Shown here piece by piece: positions 35,325-43,567 of a stretch of DNA of 64,000 nucleotides. Both the position numbers and the translations under genes were made by a program. Every line of letters starts with the position of its first letter. Within the stretch, counting starts at the first letter, position 1. The notes beneath the pieces were generated by a model. It did no database searches, had not been told where the DNA came from, and saw only the letters and a list, made by a program, of their open reading frames with translations. The stretch spans positions 1 through 64,000 of the forward strand of contig JASJCB010000051.1 of NCBI GenBank assembly GCA_030066195.1. The letters run 5' to 3'. Source of the stretch: Acidobacteriota bacterium (GTDB lineage Bacteria; Acidobacteriota; Holophagae; Acanthopleuribacterales; Acanthopleuribacteraceae).

Positions 35325-36698
35325 ATGCTCGGCGCCAAGATTCAATTAGAAGACAAGACCTATTGGTACGACACCCCCACCAACAACATTGTTTGTCTGC
35401 CCCCTGAAGGTTTGAAGGACACTGAATTCAAGACCTATATGCAGGAAAACCACTACATCTTCTCCGATCACGAGTTCAAGGGCTTCCGCTTTCCCGACTT
35501 TACGGAAGAAGACCGCACCAAGGTCCACCATATCGTGATCAACATGACGGATAAATGTAATTTTCGCTGCACCTACTGTAAATACAGCGGTGATTACGAG
35601 GGCGTGCCGGAGCATCACGACGAAAGTATTTCCGTAGAGCTGCTGGACCAATTGGCCGCATACATCAAAACCTTGGAAATCACCGGTGAATTTATCGTCG
35701 GCTTCTACGGCGGCGAACCTTTGATGCAGTTCCCGCGCATTCGGCATTTTGTCCGGAAGTTGCGGCGCGACCTGCCCGATGTGGCGTTCTTCTTTTCCAT
35801 GACCACCAACGGTTCCCTGCTGGGGCGCCAAGAGATCCGGGAGTTCCTGGTAGAAAACGAAATCTATGTGAACATCAGTCTGGACGGCCCCCAGGAGTCC
35901 AGCAAATACCGCATCTTCGCCGGCGGCCAACCCGCGTTCGACATCATCTGCAAGAACATCGCGGGCTTCCGCGCTATGGCGCCCGAGTATTACAACTCGC
36001 ATGTGGGCTATTCCGTGGTCCTGGCGCCACCCGTCGACTTCGACAAGATCTTCGAATTCTTTGCAAGCGAAGAAATCGCGACCGAAGGGCCGCTCTTCTT
36101 CTCGGGAGTGGACGGCGGCAGTAACTTCGTTCGGGACCACCAAACCGATGAAAATAAGAAGATGTACATGCAACAAATCGACGGTTACCGGGACCGATAT
36201 GTGGAATTGTTACAGGAAGGCAAGACCAAAACCCGCATGTTCCACGTTCTGGACGGTTTCTTCAATCGACTCAAGCGCATCCACAATCGCACCACCTATT
36301 TGCAGCCGGGCAACTGGCTGCCGCCGGTGGGCAACTGTAAACCGGGTTTGCACAAGCTGTTCGTCAGCTCTGCCGGAAATTTCCACGTGTGCGAGAAGAT
36401 GACCTGGACTAATGAAATCGGCAACCTTAAAGACGGTCTGGATCTGGATAAAATCAACAAAATCCAGGATGAGTTCCTGGAAGCCATTACCGAGCACGGC
36501 TGTAATGACTGTCCTTTCTCTCGTTTGTGCAGCATATGCATGGCTGTTTCAATGGATACGGAAGGTTTTTCGGTCAAAGCGATCCATGACTCCTGTCCGT
36601 CACGGAAAGTCAACCAAATCAGGGACTTGAAACACTACTTGCGCTGCATCCAAGCCAACCCTGAATATTTCAACAGCGATTACAATCCCTACAGTTGA
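35325..36698 (+). CDS. Radical SAM/SPASM peptide maturase
   Basis: Iron-sulfur enzyme expected to install crosslinks or other changes in a ribosomal peptide. In the 457-aa product the SAM-cluster motif is C78-N-F-R-C82-T-Y-C85, followed by GFYGGEPLM at 126-134 and SLDGPQESS. The SPASM region has eight cysteines: C338, C356, C393, C396, C402, C405, C424 and C441. This is enough for two auxiliary [4Fe-4S] clusters. That layout is typical of sactipeptide/ranthipeptide-type maturases. The 60 residues before the barrel are not an obvious RRE. GAGGAGG at 35314-35320 picks the ATG at 35325 over an upstream in-frame ATG inside the propeller gene. The probable substrate is the 48-aa peptide at 37117. 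The bond formed (thioether, C-C or other) cannot be read from sequence. Confidence 0.9.
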   Translation: MLGAKIQLEDKTYWYDTPTNNIVCLPPEGLKDTEFKTYMQENHYIFSDHEFKGFRFPDFTEEDRTKVHHIVINMTDKCNFRCTYCKYSGDYEGVPEHHDESISVELLDQLAAYIKTLEITGEFIVGFYGGEPLMQFPRIRHFVRKLRRDLPDVAFFFSMTTNGSLLGRQEIREFLVENEIYVNISLDGPQESSKYRIFAGGQPAFDIICKNIAGFRAMAPEYYNSHVGYSVVLAPPVDFDKIFEFFASEEIATEGPLFFSGVDGGSNFVRDHQTDENKKMYMQQIDGYRDRYVELLQEGKTKTRMFHVLDGFFNRLKRIHNRTTYLQPGNWLPPVGNCKPGLHKLFVSSAGNFHVCEKMTWTNEIGNLKDGLDLDKINKIQDEFLEAITEHGCNDCPFSRLCSICMAVSMDTEGFSVKAIHDSCPSRKVNQIRDLKHYLRCIQANPEYFNSDYNPYS

Positions 36699-36725
36699 AC
36701 TTTACTCCAAAAAAACTGTTCAATG

Positions 36726-36758
36726 CCCCGTCTTCTGCATCGAAGGCGGGGATTTTTT
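36726..36758 (+). terminator. Terminator of the exporter-to-maturase operon
   Basis: CCCCGTCTTC (36726-36735), loop TGCATC, GAAGGCGGGG (36742-36751), then ATTTTTT. It separates the maturase operon from the precursor gene. Confidence 0.85.
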
Positions 36759-36860
36759 GTGTCAGGGGAAGAGGATCGGCATGATTGACAACTGTTTTCA
36801 GGGACTAAAAGTCGCATCGAGACAGGGATTCAGGACCGGCTGCAAAAGAGTCGTGGTTTT

Positions 36861-36887
36861 CTCGACTCTGTCGAGCTATAGCTCGAC
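36861..36887. promoter_or_regulatory. Overlapping palindromes, probable enhancer for the activator
   Basis: CTCGAC-TCT-GTCGAG (36861-36875) overlaps the perfect 18-bp palindrome GTCGAGCTATAGCTCGAC (36870-36887), giving three half-sites. They lie about 170-190 bases upstream of the -24 box, the usual place for a sigma-54 activator site. Confidence 0.65.
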
Positions 36888-37052
36888 TTATAGAGGATTG
36901 ATGAATCATCTTATCCTCCTTCTATTAATAGACTTAGCCAGGACTCCAAAACGAAGTGATTTCCTACCGGACCTTTCACACGATTCCAGTCGATCTATTT
37001 TGCCTTGAAACCATAAATCACTTAAAATTAGATACATAGACCGGAAGCAAAG

Positions 37053-37068
37053 TTGGCACAGGGGTTGC
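37053..37068 (+). promoter_or_regulatory. Sigma-54 (-24/-12) promoter of the precursor gene
   Basis: TTGGCAC (37053-37059), five bases, TTGC (37065-37068). This matches the sigma-54 consensus TGGCAC-N5-TTGC at every conserved position. The predicted transcript start is near 37080, 37 bases before the ATG. Confidence 0.88.
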
Positions 37069-37116
37069 TACCTAAAGAGTAGCCGAACCGGCTAAACCAT
37101 CATGGAGGAATTTGAC

Positions 37117-37263
37117 ATGAAAAATGCTATCGTTCAAACCAACCTGTACGCCCTCGTTAACCAGATTGCCATCGATGACGTTGCTGTCGGCTGCACCTGC
37201 TCCTGCGCAACTAAGGTATACGGTGCCGGCTACTTAGCAGGCGCTTTGGACCACACCGAATAA
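37117..37263 (+). CDS. 48-aa Cys-rich RiPP precursor peptide
   Basis: Short gene with GGAGG at 37104-37108 and an ATG eight bases later. The product opens MKNAIVQTNLYALVNQIAID (leader-like, mostly neutral) and continues to the core-like segment VGCTCSCATKVYGAG, rich in Gly and Ala, ending DHTE. Three cysteines in CxCxC spacing with Thr/Ser between them, plus acceptor Tyr, Thr and Ala residues, suit a SPASM enzyme that joins Cys sulfur to backbone or side-chain carbon. The gene has its own sigma-54 promoter and terminator, so it can be made in excess over the enzyme. No cleavage protease is in the cluster, and a Gly at the leader/core junction (VAVG) is the likeliest cut site. I do not know a named family for it. 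Confidence 0.8.
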   Translation: MKNAIVQTNLYALVNQIAIDDVAVGCTCSCATKVYGAGYLAGALDHTE

Positions 37264-37292
37264 TTGATCATCGACTGACATTTTCATATAAC

Positions 37293-37305
37293 GGGAGCAA
37301 CTCCC
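37293..37305 (+). other. Small hairpin after the precursor
   Basis: GGGAG-CAA-CTCCC in the 3' region of the precursor transcript; it may protect the mRNA end. Confidence 0.35.
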
Positions 37306-37318
37306 AAAGAATTTGAGA

Positions 37319-37343
37319 AAGCGAGCCATTTGGCTCGCTTTTT
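37319..37343 (+). terminator. Terminator of the precursor gene
   Basis: AAGCGAGCC, loop ATTT, GGCTCGCTT followed by TTTT. It makes the precursor a single-gene transcript. Confidence 0.88.
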
Positions 37344-37543
37344 CATTGACCGGTCGGCATAAAACGCTGAAAACGCGGCCGGTTTCCATTTGGAAGGGAT
37401 GGTGAGTGGTGACCGGCAACAAATTTTGTGTTTTGGAAAGGAATCGGGTAGACTTCGGACCATGCCGCACCGGAGCTTTTAAGAGTCCGGCCCCGAAATC
37501 TGAAGATCGATTATCGGATTCAGGCCGGTTTGGAGTCACGATC

Positions 37544-37987
37544 ATGTTGTTTTCCCCGCCCTGCGAACACGCATTGAGAGCACTCATCTTTTTGGCCGGC
37601 CTGCCGGAAAAGAAACCGGTTTCAGCCGATTTGATTTCCGAGGAAACGGGTGTCCCCCGGCAATTCCTATCCAAAATCATGTTGGAAATGAAACATCACG
37701 GACTGGTCAAAACCATCAAGGGACCCGGGGGCGGTTATTTTCTGGCCAAATCACCCGGCGAGATAGTGGTCAGCGACGTCACCGATGTCATGAATCGTCG
37801 TCTCAAAACAACGACTTCCTGCATCCTGGGTTTGGAAATTTGCATGGATGAACACCCCTGTCCCCTGCATACCCAATGGAAGAAGTTCAAGCAAGATGTG
37901 GAGTTGGAACTCAATTCGCTGACCCTTTTCGAACTGTCGGAAAAAGTGCGCGATAAAAAAGCGCATCTTCAATCACCGTCCGAGTGA
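37544..37987 (+). CDS. Rrf2-family regulator with clustered cysteines
   Basis: Winged-helix transcription factor of the Rrf2 family (IscR/NsrR group), 147 aa. The DNA-binding part has SADLISEETGVPRQFLSKIM and the hallmark KTIKGPGGGYFLAK wing (about 56-69). C93, C100 and C106 (CX6CX5C) correspond to the Fe-S cluster ligands of IscR/NsrR, so it may sense iron-sulfur status, oxygen or NO. The ATG at 37544 is chosen because homology starts there; an in-frame ATG at 37406 would add 46 residues that look non-coding. It follows the precursor terminator, so it is separately transcribed. A link to the radical SAM locus, whose enzyme needs Fe-S clusters, is attractive but unproven. Confidence 0.85.
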   Translation: MLFSPPCEHALRALIFLAGLPEKKPVSADLISEETGVPRQFLSKIMLEMKHHGLVKTIKGPGGGYFLAKSPGEIVVSDVTDVMNRRLKTTTSCILGLEICMDEHPCPLHTQWKKFKQDVELELNSLTLFELSEKVRDKKAHLQSPSE

Positions 37988-38189
37988 TGACCGTCGGCTT
38001 CATGCCCGACAGTGAAATCGTGGCGCCGAATCTCAGGTGACCGCGTTGTGAGAATCCCGGGCGGTCGGAATATTGGGACCTGCCCGCGTGGAACCGCGTT
38101 ATCCTTCCTTTTTCTCATACCTTACAAGCGATCGCCGCTAACTTGTTGTATGATGTGCCCATCATGCCTTCTCAGGGAGGAAATCCCGC

Positions 38190-40457
38190 ATGCCGCGGTT
38201 GCTGTTCTCCTATAATGCCGTGCTTGCCACGATTACCGTGATCTTGGGCCTGGTACTCAGCCTGCTCCTCTATCGCATTCGTCATAAGCGGCAACACACC
38301 TGGTGGTTGTTCATGACCTTTCTCTGCATGACGGTCATGATGCTTCTGTTCACCATTGCTCTCGCCGTCGATCATCCCATTGCGACCTACGGCATCAGCG
38401 GCATCGTGCTGATCGACCTCTCTATTTTGTGCCTTTTGCAGTTCGGCTATACCTTTCCCACTAATACCAGGCCCCGTGAGGCCCAGATCGTTATGTGGAT
38501 CAACCTCTTGGTTGCCATGGCTGTCACCGTGGGGCTGGTTTACGTGATGCGGTTCGACGCCGACGGTTGGACCCTGGTCCCGGAATCCTGGTTTACTTTT
38601 GCCGTTCTCTTCCAGTTCATACGTATTTTAGAGCTATCCTGGCTGGGTTTTGTCTGGACCCGCAAAATTCTTTTTTTGGAGAACGATCCCTCGCGATCCT
38701 CTCTCGCCAAAATCCTTCTGCCCCGCCGGGCTACTTCCAAGACCCTGCGCGCCTTCCTATTCAGCTTCTCCATCGGTTTGTTGCTTCCTCTGGCGATTGT
38801 CGTGGAATACATCGGTTTGACCGATCAGGACACCTCCTCGCAGATATTCGTGATGGCCGTCATGTTGTTGTTCGCGACCTTTTTTATCGCCTACATCAAT
38901 CACCAGCCGGAAGAGTCCAGCTTTATGATGAAGCTGGTCGGCGTCTCCCTGGTCATTGTGTTACTCACCCTGGCCGTGGCCGCCAATATCGCCGCGGGAG
39001 AGGCGCGGGAGGCCTTCCATCGCGAGCGGCTGCGCGATGTGGAAATCTGTCGGCGCCTGGTGATGGAAGATCGCAAAGACCGTGTCCCGCCCATGGTTCG
39101 CTATGTGATTCGACGTCCGCTGACGGGAACCAAATACACCACCTGGTATCAGGCCGACCCGCATTTTCACGTCAGCACCATCGAAAATACCGACAAACAT
39201 CTTCGTGAGCGAACGCGTCAGATGAAAGACCTGGCCAACCGTCTCCTGCCCCTATCCGCGGGGAAAAACAATGCGGTCGAGCCCGACCCGTTGATGGCGC
39301 CCCTGGTCCGTGCGACCGATGCACAGGCCCTACTCTTTCACGAACGCGATATTCATTACGACTTCATCCACGACGGACTGTTGTATCAGGTGGGGTTCAA
39401 CTATCTGGATCTGCGCATTCACATGCACGAGACCAACGGCAAGATGGTTATGGTGATGTTGGTGGTCAGCCTGGGCATTTTGCTGTTCTTCCCCAGTTTT
39501 ATGGAGCGTGGCGTTACGCGACCCGTCACGGCGCTGATGGAAGGCGTCCACGAGGTGAATAACGGTAATCTGGAGGCTCGCGTCCAGGTGCACGCCCGCG
39601 ACGAGATCGGTTTCGTCGCCGAGGCATTCAATAAAATGGTCGCCAATATCGCCGAGGCCAGAAGCAAGGAGGTCGAGCAGGAGCGGGAACGCGTCCGCCT
39701 GGCCGCTGAAAACGAACGCAAAACCCGCGAGTTGGAAGAGGCGCGTCGATTGCAGCTTTCCATGCTGCCCGAACGCCTGCCCGAGATTCCGGGCCTTACC
39801 ATGGCGGCCTTCACCAATCCGGCCACGGAGGTCGGCGGGGACTATTATGATTGTTATCTCGACGATAACGCTTTGACCGTCGTCGTGGGTGACGCCACCG
39901 GCCACGGTCTTCAGGCCGGCACCATGGTTGCCGCCACCAAGGGCTTGTTCAACGCCCTGGCTCCCGACCACGAGCCGGTACCGCTTTTGGAACACATTTC
40001 GCGCGCGCTCAGTCGAATGGGCTTTCAGAGCATGTTCATGGCCCTGCTCATCGCCAGATGGCGCGGAGACTGTCTGCATTTGACCTCCGCGGGCATGCCT
40101 TACGCCCTGCACTTTCGCGCCGCCGAGAACCGGGTCGAGCAAATCGTTCTCAAGGGCCTGCCGCTGGGCAGCGGTTTGGATTTCCCCTACTGCCAGGAAG
40201 ATGTTCGCTTCGATCCTGGAGATACGTTGCTATTGGGCAGTGACGGCTTGGAAGAACGCTTCAATCCAGGCGACCAGATGTTGGGCGGCGAACGCGTCAA
40301 ACAGCGCTTTGCAGAAATCGCCGGGGGTGATCCGTCCCATATCATCGGTCAATTGGTGGCCATGGGTGAAGACTGGGCGGCCGGCCGCTCTCAAGACGAC
40401 GATGTCACCCTGTTGGTGATCAAACGATCGGCGGTGCGTATGCCCGCCCGGGTTTAA
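38190..40457 (+). CDS. Membrane SpoIIE/RsbU-type protein phosphatase
   Basis: 755-aa serine/threonine phosphatase of the PP2C SpoIIE class, which usually dephosphorylates anti-anti-sigma factors in partner-switching pathways. About seven membrane helices fill residues 5-250, then a periplasmic loop with ligand-domain character. Another helix and a HAMP domain follow (VTRPVTALMEGVHEVNNGNL; about 445-500), then a coiled coil. The SpoIIE domain runs from about 525 to 750, with the metal-site motif EVGGDYYDCY and later GDATGHGLQAGTM. AGGGAGG nine bases before the ATG sets the start. No anti-sigma gene is nearby. It converges on the MOSC gene with five bases between stops. Confidence 0.9.
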   Translation: MPRLLFSYNAVLATITVILGLVLSLLLYRIRHKRQHTWWLFMTFLCMTVMMLLFTIALAVDHPIATYGISGIVLIDLSILCLLQFGYTFPTNTRPREAQIVMWINLLVAMAVTVGLVYVMRFDADGWTLVPESWFTFAVLFQFIRILELSWLGFVWTRKILFLENDPSRSSLAKILLPRRATSKTLRAFLFSFSIGLLLPLAIVVEYIGLTDQDTSSQIFVMAVMLLFATFFIAYINHQPEESSFMMKLVGVSLVIVLLTLAVAANIAAGEAREAFHRERLRDVEICRRLVMEDRKDRVPPMVRYVIRRPLTGTKYTTWYQADPHFHVSTIENTDKHLRERTRQMKDLANRLLPLSAGKNNAVEPDPLMAPLVRATDAQALLFHERDIHYDFIHDGLLYQVGFNYLDLRIHMHETNGKMVMVMLVVSLGILLFFPSFMERGVTRPVTALMEGVHEVNNGNLEARVQVHARDEIGFVAEAFNKMVANIAEARSKEVEQERERVRLAAENERKTRELEEARRLQLSMLPERLPEIPGLTMAAFTNPATEVGGDYYDCYLDDNALTVVVGDATGHGLQAGTMVAATKGLFNALAPDHEPVPLLEHISRALSRMGFQSMFMALLIARWRGDCLHLTSAGMPYALHFRAAENRVEQIVLKGLPLGSGLDFPYCQEDVRFDPGDTLLLGSDGLEERFNPGDQMLGGERVKQRFAEIAGGDPSHIIGQLVAMGEDWAAGRSQDDDVTLLVIKRSAVRMPARV

Positions 40458-40462
40458 AGCGG

Positions 40463-41281
40463 TCAGTCGGCCGATTCGCTTTCCAGGACCTCTACCGCGT
40501 CGCCGATGCGAATGACGCCCTGATTCAAAGGAACGAAGGTCATGCCGAAATTTACCTTGCCCTTTTCCGTCTTGCGATAAGCGGTCAGCGTTTTCAGGGG
40601 CTCGCCGTCGAGATCCTTTTCTGCCGTTTGTTGGTTGACCGTGGTGACGACACAACGGTTGCAGGGAATTTCGCCGCGAAAGGAAACATCCCCGATGCGA
40701 ATCAAGCGCCAACGATCCTCTTCGTGAGCGGCGCAATCCCTAACCACAATATTGGGCCGAAAGCGGCGCATGGTTACCGGTTCGGCCAGACGGTCGTTGA
40801 GACCGACCAGAGATGCTTCGGAAAGAATGAGGAGGGGCAGGGCGTCGGCAAAACCCAAATGCTCACCGGGCTTGCCGGGCACAAAGACCAACGGTCGCTT
40901 GCAAATCTCGTCCATGTAAACCAGGCGACAGGGGGTTTCCATGAATTCGGAAAACCAGCCGGCAGCTTCATCACCCAAATCGGCGACCCGGCGGATGGTT
41001 TCCTTGTGAAGTTGAACCGTATGACGGGCATGGACCGTTTTATTGACGAACAGATCGCCCATACCGGGCGCGCTGACCTTCAAACCGTCGGCGATGATCT
41101 GTGATTTCAGCACGGCCATTTTCGGGGTCTTGCGTTGGCCCATGTACACCATATCCTCCCCCACCAACATCCAACGCCGGTCACCGGCAAGGCCCAGACT
41201 ATCGACGCGAGATTTCGTCAGGTCCACGGCCGTACCGGCCTTCAAGGGGTAGATGTGTAGGCCCGAAATGGTAACGCTCAT
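40463..41281 (-). CDS. MOSC-domain protein, YcbX-like
   Basis: 272-aa protein with an N-terminal MOSC_N beta-barrel (VTISGLHIYPLKAGTAVDL) and a C-terminal MOSC domain containing the conserved cysteine in GEIPCNRCVVTTVNQ. MOSC proteins bind molybdenum cofactor. YcbX and mARC relatives reduce N-hydroxylated compounds such as 6-hydroxylaminopurine. The C-terminal 2Fe-2S ferredoxin domain of full-length YcbX is absent, so an external electron donor is needed. The ATG at 41281 has GGGAG upstream; the TTG at 41284 is less likely. The gene stands alone and faces the SpoIIE-type gene tail to tail. Confidence 0.88.
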   Translation of the reverse strand: MSVTISGLHIYPLKAGTAVDLTKSRVDSLGLAGDRRWMLVGEDMVYMGQRKTPKMAVLKSQIIADGLKVSAPGMGDLFVNKTVHARHTVQLHKETIRRVADLGDEAAGWFSEFMETPCRLVYMDEICKRPLVFVPGKPGEHLGFADALPLLILSEASLVGLNDRLAEPVTMRRFRPNIVVRDCAAHEEDRWRLIRIGDVSFRGEIPCNRCVVTTVNQQTAEKDLDGEPLKTLTAYRKTEKGKVNFGMTFVPLNQGVIRIGDAVEVLESESAD

Positions 41282-41499
41282 CAATGACTCCCGCTTCTCG
41301 TGCTTGTTGCATCATACATTCTGATTGCCGTTCGTCAAGACAATAACAGGGGTGGACAACCTCCCGTCGATTTTTCGAGACCCCCGCGCTTCGCCGCTTT
41401 GCCGTTACTTCTTGACAGTCGACGCCTGACGCCCGATACTTGGTCGTCCGCGGACGGGGGAGCCGATCCGCTCTCTTTTTCGAGCATACAGGGAACGAT

Positions 41500-42642
41500 A
41501 TGGCCGTCAGTTACTTTCTTTACTTCGCTTTTTTCGGGGTCATCGTCCCGTTTCTCAGTCCCGCCTTGCTGGAGTTGGGCTACACGAAACAGGAGACCGG
41601 GATGATCGTTGCCGGTCTCTATTTCATCAATACCATCATGCCGATTGTCGGCGGCCGTGTTTCGGATAAGTTCCTGACCATCGATCAAACCATTCGCATC
41701 GGCGCGTTGGGAATGGCCGTCTTTTCCACCCTGATCTGGTGGCAATCGTCGACTGCATCGGTTCGCTTCCTGCTGTTGCTCTTTCTCATGGGCATTTGTC
41801 GCGGGGTCATGATTCCCATGTTGGACGCCCTGGCCATGCATGTAGGCGGTAACGATGCAAAGCGTTTCTCGCGGGTGCGCATGGCGGGCTCCATCGGTTT
41901 CGTGGTCATGGTGGCCGCCATGGGTTACCTGATCGAGGCTTTCGGCATCCGCGTCTTCTTCCCCACCATGGTGGGCGTTTGCCTCGTCTACCTCCTGGGA
42001 ACCCTGACCATATTACCCAAGGAGGGAGAACACCAGGAAGCATCGCGTCACCCGCATTTCTGGCGGACATTGAATGGGTCGTGGTGGGTCTGGCTGTTTG
42101 CATTGGTCTGTCATTGGGTCGCTTTTTCCCCCTATCACTACGGTTTTACTTTGTTTCAGGAAGAGATCGGCATTCAGCCGCAATGGTGGGGTTGGTTGTG
42201 GAACATCGGCGTAGCGGCCGAAATATTCGTTTTTCTATGCGCCGGATGGTTCTTTGCTCGCATGAGCTTTAAAACGGTGCTGCTGGTAGCCTTTGTTTCC
42301 AGCCTTGTGCGTTGGACCCTCATGGCGGTCTACCCCGTTCCCTGGGTCCTGGCCGTTACGCAATTACTTCACGGTCCCGGTTTTGCCCTGTTCTACGCGG
42401 CCGCCCTGCAAGGCATCACCCACTATTGCGGCGGCGTCAATCGCGCCAGCTACCAGGGCCTGTTTTCCACCGCGGTAGGCGGCTTTGCGGCGGTTGCCGG
42501 GTCGGCTGCCGCGGGCTGGCTGCACCAACGAATGCCTTTTCACCAGGTACTTTTTTGGTTCGTACCCGTACAAATTCTTGGTATTCTTGTACTCCTCATA
42601 AATCGGTTGCAACCGATAGGGGTCAAGGAAACGACTACATAG
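41500..42642 (+). CDS. MFS transporter, phenylpropionate/nucleoside-permease type
   Basis: Major facilitator with about 12 membrane helices in 380 residues. It begins MAVSYFLYFAFFGVIVPFLS and has GGRVSDKF in the loop between helices 2 and 3, the classic MFS motif A position. The short length and this start resemble the HcaT/LacY-like group (3-phenylpropionate, nucleoside or sugar importers); the substrate cannot be read. AGGGAA lies before the ATG at 41500. An upstream in-frame start at 41440 has no ribosome site and would add a non-hydrophobic tail. folE follows after about 90 bases. Confidence 0.85.
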   Translation: MAVSYFLYFAFFGVIVPFLSPALLELGYTKQETGMIVAGLYFINTIMPIVGGRVSDKFLTIDQTIRIGALGMAVFSTLIWWQSSTASVRFLLLLFLMGICRGVMIPMLDALAMHVGGNDAKRFSRVRMAGSIGFVVMVAAMGYLIEAFGIRVFFPTMVGVCLVYLLGTLTILPKEGEHQEASRHPHFWRTLNGSWWVWLFALVCHWVAFSPYHYGFTLFQEEIGIQPQWWGWLWNIGVAAEIFVFLCAGWFFARMSFKTVLLVAFVSSLVRWTLMAVYPVPWVLAVTQLLHGPGFALFYAAALQGITHYCGGVNRASYQGLFSTAVGGFAAVAGSAAAGWLHQRMPFHQVLFWFVPVQILGILVLLINRLQPIGVKETTT

Positions 42643-42732
42643 ACTGCCTTGGACACGATAACCGTATCCACCGGGGTGCGGCGCCTTAAAAACTAACTCA
42701 TGCCGACCTGACCCTACAAAGGAGTAAGACTT

Positions 42733-43401
42733 ATGGCAGCTTTTGAAGGACAGTGCCTTGCTATTGAACCCGACGTAGACCTTGACGATATCGAGAGCAC
42801 CGGTCCCAAAGCACCCGAACGCCCATCTAAAGACGAAGTTAGACAGGCCGTACGCACCATCCTCAGCTATATCGGCGAAAACCCCAATCGCGAGGGCCTG
42901 CAGGAAACCCCCGATCGACTAGTCCGCAGTTACGGCGAGTTGTACCGCGGCTACCAAACCGAGATCAAAAGCATCATGAAAACCTTTACGGACGGCGCGG
43001 AACAAGCGGACGAGATGGTCATTCAACGAAACATCCCCTTTTTCTCCATGTGCGAACACCACATGCTGCCGTTCGTGGGCGTTGCCCACATTGCCTACCT
43101 GCCCGACAAAAAAATCGTAGGGCTGTCCAAGATGGCGCGGTTGGTAGAGGTATTTGCCCGTCGGTTACAAGTCCAAGAGCGAATGACCGCGCAAATCAGC
43201 GAGGCGCTGATGACCTACCTGCAACCCAAGGGCGCGGCTTGTGTCATCGAGGCCACGCATCTTTGCATGGCGCAACGCGGTGTGTCCAAAAGCCACAGCG
43301 ATACCGTGACCAGTTCCCTGCGCGGTGTTTTCAAAGAAGCCAAAACCCGCTCGGAATTCCTGAACTTCATCACCAGCGATACGCGTCGCCATTTGATTTA
43401 A
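42733..43401 (+). CDS. folE: GTP cyclohydrolase I
   Basis: Zinc enzyme turning GTP into 7,8-dihydroneopterin triphosphate, the entry to folate, biopterin and, in some bacteria, queuosine synthesis. The 222-aa protein has the family signature SMCEHHMLPFVG with zinc ligands C107 and H110, a third ligand C178 in THLCMAQRGV, and GLSKMARLVEVFARRLQVQE. The N-terminal 30 residues are an acidic extension beyond the E. coli enzyme's core. AAAGGAG precedes the ATG. It is closed by its own terminator. Confidence 0.96.
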   Translation: MAAFEGQCLAIEPDVDLDDIESTGPKAPERPSKDEVRQAVRTILSYIGENPNREGLQETPDRLVRSYGELYRGYQTEIKSIMKTFTDGAEQADEMVIQRNIPFFSMCEHHMLPFVGVAHIAYLPDKKIVGLSKMARLVEVFARRLQVQERMTAQISEALMTYLQPKGAACVIEATHLCMAQRGVSKSHSDTVTSSLRGVFKEAKTRSEFLNFITSDTRRHLI

Positions 43402-43430
43402 AAAAGAGAATACCAACTTGAAGTACCGAA

Positions 43431-43455
43431 GCCTGCCGAACGGCGGGCTTTTTTG
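43431..43455 (+). terminator. Terminator of folE
   Basis: GCCTGCCG, loop AA, CGGCGGGC, then a run of T. One G-U pair in the stem. Confidence 0.85.
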
Positions 43456-43491
43456 TGCCCGGCTCAAACCTTGCCGGGCTTCTCGGCATTC

Positions 43492-43520
43492 ATGAGAACT
43501 TTCTCATCTTAGTTTCAAGA
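43492..43520. promoter_or_regulatory. Operator-like palindrome before the efflux operon
   Basis: ATGAGAA-CT-TTCTCAT (43492-43507) is a perfect inverted repeat, and TTTC recurs 11 bases later (TTAGTTTC). It lies about 60 bases before the first gene and is a candidate site for the operon's OmpR-type regulator. Confidence 0.5.
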
Positions 43521-43567
43521 ACCCCGTTACGACGGCTGCCATGATCAGTAGCGTAAAGGGGGTTTCT

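Noticed and set aside
36757..37008. 83-aa ORF between maturase and precursor
   Set aside because: Begins inside the terminator T-tract region, has no ribosome site and overlaps the enhancer palindromes.
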